Source: an uncultured Drancourtella sp.
GTDB taxonomy: Bacteria > Bacillota > Clostridia > Lachnospirales > Lachnospiraceae
Direction of reading: 5' to 3'
Length of the DNA: 22,484 nucleotides
NCBI GenBank assembly: GCA_937880845.1
Contig: CALFLL010000051.1
Location: 1-22,484, forward strand
How positions within the stretch are numbered: the first letter of the stretch is position 1; each line of letters starts with the position of its first letter. Both the position numbers and the translations under genes were made by a program. Positions 16,901-22,484 of this stretch are shown here, in pieces. Below the pieces are notes generated by a model. That model saw nothing but the letters and a program-made list of their open reading frames with translations. It was not told the origin of the DNA and searched no databases.

Positions 16901-17775
16901 ATGTATATCGAAATGTCGTCGGCTTTCAATGTCTTGACCATATTGAACATCAGACAAACGATTTATATCTGACAAGATGCGGTATCCAAAAATGTGAATC
17001 CAATTATTCTTGGGGTCCAAAACTTCGCCCGCAATATCATATGCATTTCATTATGGATGGTTGTGGGTATTTTGAAATCGATCATCAAATTTATCATTTA
17101 AAACAAGGACAAATTTTTATGATTCCACCCAATACTGTATCTCGTTATTATGCTGACAGTCAGAATCCTTGGACTTATGCATTCATCAGCTTCCAAGGAA
17201 ACAAGGCAGCACAATATGCACAACAAGCCGGTTTTAATCACACTCCCTATGTGCGTGACTGTATCATAGAATCCGAAGAATATGTTTCTCTTATCAGAGA
17301 AATGTTAGGAACCCATCAGCTAACCATCACAAATGAGCTTCGACGCGTGAGCTTATTGTTTTCTCTTTTTGCCTTATTGACCTCCTCCTATCACACTTCA
17401 GATTCTGCATACATACAAAAACATCATGATTATTTACCGGAAACATATTTTGAACACGCTTTACAATATATCCATTTTAATTATAATAAAAATATCCATA
17501 TTCAAGATATCGCCGACTATATAGGTATCACTCGTTCCTATCTTTTTCATATTTTTAACAAAAAGTTGGAAATGTCTCCCCAAAAATATCTCTTGAACTA
17601 TCGCATCGAAAAGGCCAAATCTCTTCTTTCTACAACAGATGTCTTTATTAAGGATATAGCTCATAAGGTAGGATACGAAGATTCTCTCGCATTTTCAAAA
17701 ATGTTCCGAAATATAACCGGATATTCTCCTTCTTCTTACCGAATGTATAAAACCGATTCTAAGAAAAAAGATTGA
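16891..17775 (+). CDS. AraC-family regulator of the alpha-galactoside operon
   Basis: This 294-residue transcription factor starts with a cupin-like sugar-sensing domain: RPQYHMHFIMDGCGYFEI (46-63), YHLKQGQIFMIPPN (68-81). It ends with two helix-turn-helix motifs: IQDIADYIGITRSYLFHIFNKKL (204-226) and IKDIAHKVGYEDSLAFSKMFRNITGYSPSSYR (253-284). The gene is divergent from the GH36-like gene and shares a 133-base control region with it, so it most likely activates that operon when an alpha-galactoside is present. The open frame extends upstream to a TTG at 16858, but the ribosome binding site lies within that extension, so the ATG at 16891 is the start. By eye it is about 60 percent identical to the regulator at the right end of the window, with the first helix-turn-helix nearly unchanged. 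Confidence 0.92.
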   Translation: MEINVYRNVVGFQCLDHIEHQTNDLYLTRCGIQKCESNYSWGPKLRPQYHMHFIMDGCGYFEIDHQIYHLKQGQIFMIPPNTVSRYYADSQNPWTYAFISFQGNKAAQYAQQAGFNHTPYVRDCIIESEEYVSLIREMLGTHQLTITNELRRVSLLFSLFALLTSSYHTSDSAYIQKHHDYLPETYFEHALQYIHFNYNKNIHIQDIADYIGITRSYLFHIFNKKLEMSPQKYLLNYRIEKAKSLLSTTDVFIKDIAHKVGYEDSLAFSKMFRNITGYSPSSYRMYKTDSKKKD

Positions 17776-17862
17776 TTTCTCTTGACAACTGTAATTATAC
17801 GTTTCGAATATAGCTTCATGAATGGAAGAATGACCAATTTATATGTCATAATGTCAAATATT

Positions 17863-17919
17863 TAAGCAGATTGCCATATAAATCAAAAAAATATTTTTGT
17901 TTTTATGGCAATCTGCTTA
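17863..17919. terminator. Bidirectional hairpin between convergent genes
   Basis: A perfect 16-bp inverted repeat (17863-17878 with 17904-17919) encloses a 25-base loop. The loop itself can form a small A/T hairpin (CAAAAA with TTTTTG). It lies between the regulator ending at 17775 and the permease ending at 17977, which converge. Moderately T-rich sequence follows on both strands, so it can serve as a terminator for both. It sits 88 bases past the regulator stop and 58 bases past the permease stop. Confidence 0.7.
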
Positions 17920-17976
17920 GTTTATTTTCTGATATGTATTTTTTACATCCTTAATAGCAAATTCATTTTAAAATCT

Positions 17977-18807
17977 CTATAGCTTTCCACCAGATGTAGC
18001 AATTCCTTCAATAAACTGTTTTTGAAATAACAAATATAAAACAATCATCGGAATACATGCTATCATGGAAGCCGCCATTAATTCCGGAAAATTAGAAGAG
18101 AACTGACCTTGTAATTTTGCCAAAGCAGCTGCCAAAGGCATAGCACTTTCTTCTGTATTAGCTATTAACGGCCACATCAAATCCTTAAATCCAAACAAAG
18201 CTGTAAATATTCCAAGTGCTACCATAGATGATTTCGTAAGAGGCATCATTACATGCAAAAAGGTTTGTCCGATATTACATCCATCCAGTCGTGCTGCTTC
18301 TTCCAGTTCTTTCGGCAATCCCATATACGCCTGACGCATTAAAAATGTTCCGAATGCCGTTACCAATCCAGGGAATATCAATGAAAAAATAGTATTTAGC
18401 ATACCAATCTTACTTACCATTAAATACTGAGGGATGATAAAAATCTGTCCCGGAACCATCATCTGAAACAATACTAATCCAAAACAAAAATTTCTTCCCC
18501 TGAATTTTAGTCTGCCAAAAGCATAGCCTGCCATGGTAGCAGTTAAAACCGCACATAAGATTCTCCCGAAAATCATCAATAATGTGTTGATATATAATCT
18601 TACAAAATCCATTTTTTCAGCTACACTTACAAAAGAATCGGTTCTCCATTCGGATGGAAAAATTACAAACGGATTCATCTGCATTGCTTCCGAATTTGTC
18701 TTAAAGGCTGTTAAAATCATCCACCCAAAAGGCACTAGCATAATAATCGCCCCAATAAAAAGGACTAAATGTTTCACCATTTTTAAGATTTTTTCTTTCT
18801 TTTTCAT
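17977..18807 (-). CDS. Sugar ABC transporter permease, MalG type (second module)
   Basis: This 276-residue CUT1-class permease has membrane segments near 12-34, 72-96, 106-127, 140-158, 192-213 and 241-262. The EAA loop LEEAARLDGCNIGQTFLHVMMPL spans 168-190. It ends with IATSGGKL, much like the C-terminus of other MalG-type proteins. It follows the MalF-type gene by 15 bases; AAGGAG lies 11 bases before its ATG. It is the last gene of the second transporter operon. Confidence 0.92.
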   Translation of the reverse strand: MKKKEKILKMVKHLVLFIGAIIMLVPFGWMILTAFKTNSEAMQMNPFVIFPSEWRTDSFVSVAEKMDFVRLYINTLLMIFGRILCAVLTATMAGYAFGRLKFRGRNFCFGLVLFQMMVPGQIFIIPQYLMVSKIGMLNTIFSLIFPGLVTAFGTFLMRQAYMGLPKELEEAARLDGCNIGQTFLHVMMPLTKSSMVALGIFTALFGFKDLMWPLIANTEESAMPLAAALAKLQGQFSSNFPELMAASMIACIPMIVLYLLFQKQFIEGIATSGGKL

Positions 18808-18822
18808 ACTGCCCTTCTCTCC

Positions 18823-19737
18823 TTAATTATAATGCACCCATTTTTTCTGTGTAACCATCTGAATCACAGTCACAATCATTATAATTACCAACAGCAACAC
18901 TACTATTGCCGATCCATATCCTTTATTGTTTTCAACAAATGCATATCTATAGAATAAATATACTAAAGACTGTGTTTTCGGAAGAGCTTCGCTACTCTTG
19001 TCAATCATCATAAAAATAGAATCAAACACCTGGAAGGAAGCAATCACTCTGGTAACAACTACAAAGAACATTGTGGGAGAAATCAACGGAACTGTAATTT
19101 TGAAAAACTGCTGTACCGCATTTGCCCCGTCGATCTGGGATGCTTCATAATAATCTTTGGGAATTTCCTGTAATCCTGCCAAAAACAATACCATGTTGTA
19201 TCCGATTACACTCCATATCCCAACTACAGCAACCGAATATATTGCAATATCCGGATTTGACAACCAAGCCACAGAATTTAAGCCTAATGACTCTAAAATA
19301 TGGTTCAGCAAACCAAATTCTGAATTGAACAGCCATTTCCAAACCATGGCAACAGCTGCCGGTGCAACTACCATCGGAAGAAAATAGATTGCTCTATATA
19401 TCGATCTTCCTTTCATTTTTGCATTCAACATTACCGCGATTACCAGTGCAATGGCAATGGAAAACGGGACTTCAACAATCGCATATTTAAATGTATTAAT
19501 AAGAGCCTGCCACACACTGCCGTCTGCAAACAGTCTTTCATAATTTTCTAAACCTACAAAAATATTCCCTCTTCCAAATGCTCCTGTTTTAAAAAAGCTC
19601 TGATATATCGTCTGAAAAATCGGAATAATATTCAAAACAATCAATCCGGCCATTGTCGGCAATATAAATAACCATCCCCACAAAAACTCGGAGCGTTTCT
19701 GTTTTGTTGTTTTTTGCTTTTCTTTTATCTTAACCAT
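18823..19737 (-). CDS. Sugar ABC transporter permease, MalF/UgpA type (second module)
   Basis: This 304-residue permease begins with a basic stretch (MVKIKEKQKTTKQKR). Membrane segments lie near 18-42, 83-105, 112-133, 165-187, 215-240 and 272-297. The EAA loop reads YEASQIDGANAVQQFFKITVPLISP (197-221), with Ser in place of the second Ala. The frame stays open to 19782, but that longer version would run through the hairpin after the binding-protein gene. The ATG at 19737 with GGAG ten bases upstream is the better start. It should pair with the MalG-type protein downstream and the lipoprotein upstream. Confidence 0.92.
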   Translation of the reverse strand: MVKIKEKQKTTKQKRSEFLWGWLFILPTMAGLIVLNIIPIFQTIYQSFFKTGAFGRGNIFVGLENYERLFADGSVWQALINTFKYAIVEVPFSIAIALVIAVMLNAKMKGRSIYRAIYFLPMVVAPAAVAMVWKWLFNSEFGLLNHILESLGLNSVAWLSNPDIAIYSVAVVGIWSVIGYNMVLFLAGLQEIPKDYYEASQIDGANAVQQFFKITVPLISPTMFFVVVTRVIASFQVFDSIFMMIDKSSEALPKTQSLVYLFYRYAFVENNKGYGSAIVVLLLVIIMIVTVIQMVTQKKWVHYN

Positions 19738-19768
19738 AGTTTTTCTTCTCCATGCATTTAATATAATA

Positions 19769-19792
19769 GGGTATCCCGTCAAAGAGATACCC
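19769..19792 (-). terminator. Intercistronic hairpin after the second solute-binding-protein gene
   Basis: GGGTATC at 19769-19775 pairs with GATACCC at 19786-19792 around a 10-base loop, seven bases past the binding-protein stop codon. No T run follows on the minus strand. Its placement matches the hairpin at 13714-13736 in the first module, though the sequence differs. It is probably a stabiliser or partial attenuator. Confidence 0.6.
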
Positions 19793-19799
19793 CTTTACT

Positions 19800-21098
19800 T
19801 TACTGCTCTTCTGCTAGGAATCCGTTCATTTCTTTTGCAAAATCCTTGCATACAGATTCCATTGGTTTTTTACCGCTGAATCCATCTACCATTTTATCCA
19901 ACATAGCCTGGAACCAAACCTGTGTGTTTTTAGAGCTTGGGTATGGCTGTGAATCATTCATAAGATCAATATATGCCTGAAGATTTTTATCTGGATATTT
20001 CTCTGTCCATCCTTCTGAAGTTCCTTCGTAAGCAGACATTGTAACTCCTAAATCAGCCTGCTGTTTTTGAGCTTCTTCAGAACCAAGATATTCAATCAAC
20101 TGCCATGCTTCTTCTGTGTGATCTCCCTGAGCGGATGCTGCCCATCCAAGACCATTTGTAATAGATTTTCTTCCTTCTGGTCCTTTTGGAAGTAATGCCA
20201 CATCACAGTTTTCTTTAATGTAGTCATTATCCATTAAATCTGTAAGTGCCCAGGAACCCTGGAATGTCATTGCAACTGTACCTGCAGACATTAATGCAGT
20301 TGTACTATTTTCAGACATTACACTGTATTCCGGCATAGATCCGTCTTTGATGATATTTTCAATCATCTGCATCGCTTCGATTGTTTTCGGATCATCAAAA
20401 CCAGATTTTTTCTTATCATCACTTAACACTTTTCCACCATATGCATAAATTGTACTATACCAGGATTCCTGATAAGCATTTGGTGTGATCGCTGTTCCAT
20501 ATTGATTTTTTTCCGGATTCGTTATTTTTTTCGCTGTTTCTCTGAAATCTTCCCATGTCCAGTCTTCTGATGGATATGGAACTCCGGCTTCATCAAACAT
20601 TGTTTTATTATACCATACTGCACAAGTATCGATATCTTTCGGAATAGCTAACTGTGCTCCGTCTTCATTCTGATATGTCTTTACAATACTTTCCGGATAT
20701 TTAGACAGATCAATCTTATCACTCTTTTCTATCTTATCAGATAAATCTAAAAGAATGTCATCATACTGTGCATATGTTGCAATCTGATCGGAATGCATCC
20801 AAAATACATCCGGCATTTCTCCGCCTGTTGTAGCTGCCTCCAACATTGTCCAGTAATCTTTCCATGGCGTTACCTGAATATCTACTTCAACTCCCGTATC
20901 TTCAGTAAACTTGTCCATAATCTCTTTTAATCCCGGTTCCTGATTGCTATCCCAGATTGCTACTGTCAGTTTTCCATCGCTACTACTTTTACCATCTTTA
21001 TTTTCTTTACTATTTCCACTATCTCCGGAACCACAGGCAGCCATTGATAATGTCATTGCCGCTGCAAGTACCGCAGCTAAAACTTTTTTCAATTTCAT
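19800..21098 (-). CDS. Lipoprotein sugar-binding protein of ABC transporter (second module)
   Basis: This 432-residue solute-binding protein starts with MKLKKVLAAVLAAAMTLSMAAC, a signal peptide whose lipobox MAAC places the lipidated cysteine at residue 22. A Ser/Asn/Lys-rich linker follows. The mature protein has family-1 binding-protein features (GGEMPDVFWMHSDQIATYAQYD, AVWYNKTMFDEAGVPYPSEDWTWEDF). It would capture an oligosaccharide outside the membrane for the two downstream permeases. The frame is open to an ATG at 21116, but only the ATG at 21098 has a ribosome binding site (GGAGG, seven bases). It is the first gene of a three-gene operon facing the right-hand regulator. Substrate cannot be read from sequence. 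Confidence 0.93.
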   Translation of the reverse strand: MKLKKVLAAVLAAAMTLSMAACGSGDSGNSKENKDGKSSSDGKLTVAIWDSNQEPGLKEIMDKFTEDTGVEVDIQVTPWKDYWTMLEAATTGGEMPDVFWMHSDQIATYAQYDDILLDLSDKIEKSDKIDLSKYPESIVKTYQNEDGAQLAIPKDIDTCAVWYNKTMFDEAGVPYPSEDWTWEDFRETAKKITNPEKNQYGTAITPNAYQESWYSTIYAYGGKVLSDDKKKSGFDDPKTIEAMQMIENIIKDGSMPEYSVMSENSTTALMSAGTVAMTFQGSWALTDLMDNDYIKENCDVALLPKGPEGRKSITNGLGWAASAQGDHTEEAWQLIEYLGSEEAQKQQADLGVTMSAYEGTSEGWTEKYPDKNLQAYIDLMNDSQPYPSSKNTQVWFQAMLDKMVDGFSGKKPMESVCKDFAKEMNGFLAEEQ

Positions 21099-21163
21099 AA
21101 CACGTCCTCCATTCATTATGATTGAATCATGATTCTTTTATCTTTCGGCCTTAACTGTGTTTT

Positions 21164-21172
21164 ATTATACCA
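21164..21172 (-). promoter_or_regulatory. Extended -10 promoter of the second transporter operon
   Basis: On the minus strand TGGTATAAT gives a perfect -10 box (21164-21169) with an upstream TG. Transcription would start near 21157, some 60 bases before the ATG. The -35 position reads ATTTTA, a poor match, which suits an activator-dependent promoter. Confidence 0.6.
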
Positions 21173-21193
21173 ATTTCACAAAACTATAAAATG

Positions 21194-21215
21194 GCATAAC
21201 GTATTTTCTTTATGC
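21194..21215. promoter_or_regulatory. Inverted repeat, possible regulator site
   Basis: GCATAA at 21194-21199 and TTATGC at 21210-21215 form an inverted repeat with half-sites 16 bases apart. It lies roughly 37-59 bases upstream of the predicted start of the second transporter operon, where an activator would bind. A matching repeat was not found in front of the first operon, so assignment to the AraC-type protein is only a guess. Confidence 0.35.
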
Positions 21216-21317
21216 ACTTTTGTTTAATTATTTTGTCATTCCATATATTTTTTGTTTATTTTATTCATATTAAGCTTCTATTGCATTTTATCAATCAATG
21301 ATATATTATGTATTTTG

Positions 21318-21323
21318 TATAAT
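21318..21323 (+). promoter_or_regulatory. Candidate -10 box of the second araC-type regulator
   Basis: A perfect TATAAT lies 52 bases before the ATG. No good -35 box is seen 16-18 bases upstream, although the region is very A/T-rich. Transcription would start near 21330. Confidence 0.45.
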
Positions 21324-21374
21324 AAAAGCTCTGTAACATTGTAGAATCAGATTACAACAGATTGGAGTGAAAAT

Positions 21375-22334
21375 ATGAAAAGCGAAAGTACATATCATAA
21401 TGTTGCCGGATTCCGATGTTTGGAACTTGTTGAACGACAGGTAAAGGATTTATGTCTGACACGCTGTGGAATTCAACAATGTCGGTCAACCCATAGTTGG
21501 GGACCAAAATCCAGACCTCAATACCATATGCATTTCATTTTAGAAGGAAAAGGATATTTAGAAATCGAAAATCAAACCTATCATTTAAAACGCGGACAGA
21601 TTTTTCTTATTCCACCAAATATCATCTCACACTACTATGCCGATCTTTCCGATCCCTGGCATTATGCATTTGTCAGCTTTGTCGGATCACAGGCTGAAAA
21701 ATATATTCATCAGGCAGGATTTTCTGAAAATATTTTTGTCCGGGACTGCTATCTCCCACCTGAACAATATAGTAAATTTATTCATGAAATGTTAGAGGCA
21801 CATCAGCTTACAATTGCAAATGAACTAAAAAGAACCGGCCTTTTATTTTGCCTTCTTTCTTTATTGACAGACACTTTTCAAACTTCTAACGCTTCGACGC
21901 AATATGAATATCCGGGAAGTACTTATTTAGAACATGCTATACAATTTATTCAGTTTAACTATAAACGTAATATACAAGTAAATGACATTGCCAATTATAT
22001 AGGTATCACACGCTCTTACCTTTTTTCTATTTTTAAGAAAAATCTGAATACATCCCCAAAAGAATATTTACTTCATTATCGAATGAATAAAGCAATGACA
22101 TTACTAAAAACCACCTCGTTTCCTATTTCTGATATTTCAGAATATGTTGGATATGAAAATCCACTGACTTTTTCAAAAATGTTCAGAAACATCGTAGGTG
22201 TATCCCCTTCTCATTATAGAAGAAAGTTTTTAAATAATCATGAAAAAGAAGATTCTGTTTTGCCATCTCTTAAATCTTCTTCCACCAAAAATATTATCCT
22301 TCCGCCAAAAGAAAATACCCCCCCCGGGTATTAA
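21375..22334 (+). CDS. AraC-family regulator of the second transporter operon
   Basis: This 319-residue protein has a cupin-like sensor domain (RPQYHMHFILEGKGYLEI, 47-64; YHLKRGQIFLIPPN, 69-82) and two helix-turn-helix motifs: VNDIANYIGITRSYLFSIFKKNL (202-224) and ISDISEYVGYENPLTFSKMFRNIVGVSPSHYR (251-282). It is divergent from the binding-protein gene and likely controls it. It is a paralogue of the regulator at 16891, with the same domain order and few gaps. It carries an extra tail of about 25 residues rich in Ser, Lys and Pro. GGAG lies seven bases before the ATG. Near-identity of the first DNA-binding helix pair to that of the paralogue suggests the two could recognise similar operators. 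Confidence 0.92.
   Translation: MKSESTYHNVAGFRCLELVERQVKDLCLTRCGIQQCRSTHSWGPKSRPQYHMHFILEGKGYLEIENQTYHLKRGQIFLIPPNIISHYYADLSDPWHYAFVSFVGSQAEKYIHQAGFSENIFVRDCYLPPEQYSKFIHEMLEAHQLTIANELKRTGLLFCLLSLLTDTFQTSNASTQYEYPGSTYLEHAIQFIQFNYKRNIQVNDIANYIGITRSYLFSIFKKNLNTSPKEYLLHYRMNKAMTLLKTTSFPISDISEYVGYENPLTFSKMFRNIVGVSPSHYRRKFLNNHEKEDSVLPSLKSSSTKNIILPPKENTPPGY
22314..22332 (+). terminator. Weak hairpin at the end of the second regulator gene
   Basis: AATACCC (22314-22320) pairs with GGGTATT (22326-22332) around a loop of five C, overlapping the last codons and stop. A loosely T-rich stretch follows. It could end the regulator transcript, but the stem is short. The rest of the window (22335-22484) shows no gene or clear signal. 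Confidence 0.3.
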
Positions 22335-22484
22335 TCTTCTTATCTTATCTTTATCTATGTCACCATCTTGTAATAAATTCTTCTCTTTTTTATTGCACTC
22401 TTAACATCATTATATATTAGATTAAAATTTAAGTAGTGTCTGCTGATTAAGCAGCTATCTGTAACTTCCAACTCTTACATCTGT

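Noticed and set aside
131..17835. A 15-base identical stretch (AATGGAAGAATGACC) occurs at 131-145 in the recombinase gene and at 17821-17835 in an intergenic gap, hinting at a recombination site or recombinase relic.
   Set aside because: A 15-base match somewhere in 22 kb of AT-rich DNA is close to chance. At 131-145 it simply encodes the GHSSI motif, and at 17821 the matching frame is stopped just upstream and does not continue as recombinase.
16830..21235. Shared CAAAATAATT in both control regions (16830-16839 plus strand; 21226-21235 minus strand) as a common AraC operator.
   Set aside because: It is only ten A/T-rich bases, in different orientation and distance relative to the operons, so it is not convincing.
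16758..21374. Catabolite-repression (cre) operators upstream of the two sugar operons.
   Set aside because: I looked for the TGWAAnCGnTnWCA-type palindrome in both control regions and saw no acceptable match.
22313..22330. A run of eight C near the 3' end of the second regulator gene as a phase-variation tract.
   Set aside because: Slippage would alter only the last few residues after both DNA-binding motifs, so a switching role is unlikely.
22440..22454. Small hairpin CTGCT-GATTA-AGCAG near the right edge.
   Set aside because: A five-base-pair stem with no T run or gene nearby is not distinguishable from chance.

Overview
This looks like a low-GC Gram-positive chromosome segment, most likely from a gut Lachnospiraceae species (Ruminococcus gnavus / Blautia / Dorea type). 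The assignment rests on AT-rich codon use, strong AGGAGG-type ribosome binding sites, MalF/MalG-type sugar transporters with no ATPase gene beside them, lipoprotein solute-binding proteins, and a pantothenate-ECF/CoaX/CoaBC cluster. It is an inference from gene style, not a species call. All genes lie on the minus strand except two araC-type regulators. No tRNA, rRNA, CRISPR array or insertion sequence was seen. No gene-free stretch exceeds 300 bases; the longest is about 276 bases, at 21099-21374.

Layout, left to right. (1) 1-904: a complete tyrosine recombinase with its own terminator and no other recognisable mobile-element gene on this side. (2) 1005-6591: a minus-strand operon read coaBC, ECF S component (probable PanT), coaX, then a 900-residue GTPase. 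The GTPase combines a complete Tet(M)/EF-G-like ribosome-binding body with a C-terminal NYN nuclease domain of the YacP/Rae1 type. It overlaps coaX by 11 bases, and the operon is closed by a terminator at 1005-1042. (3) 6626-8004: a monocistronic M24B aminopeptidase with its own promoter and terminator. (4) 8045-16890: an alpha-galactoside utilisation operon read GH36-like glycosidase, lipoprotein solute-binding protein, two permeases, a classical GH36 alpha-galactosidase, and an unassigned probable (alpha/alpha)6 glycosidase. A divergent AraC-type regulator sits in front of it. (5) 17977-22334: a second module of solute-binding protein and two permeases, again with a divergent AraC-type regulator closely related to the first.

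How the parts work together. The two sugar modules look like an old duplication of regulator plus transporter. Only the first carries intracellular glycosidases, so the second probably feeds the same or a related enzyme set or a different oligosaccharide. Neither has an ATPase, so both presumably share an MsmK/UgpC-like ATPase encoded elsewhere. The CoA operon covers pantothenate uptake, its phosphorylation, and conversion of phosphopantothenate to phosphopantetheine.

The most interesting element is the GTPase-nuclease fusion. Tet(M)-type proteins and the Rae1 RNase both work at the ribosomal A site, so the fusion suggests one protein that binds a ribosome and cuts the mRNA there. Its domain IV tip lacks the Tet(M)-type YSPV sequence and is closer to EF-G, so it is probably not a normal tetracycline-resistance determinant. 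Several annotated starts were set by ribosome binding sites and differ from the longest open frame.
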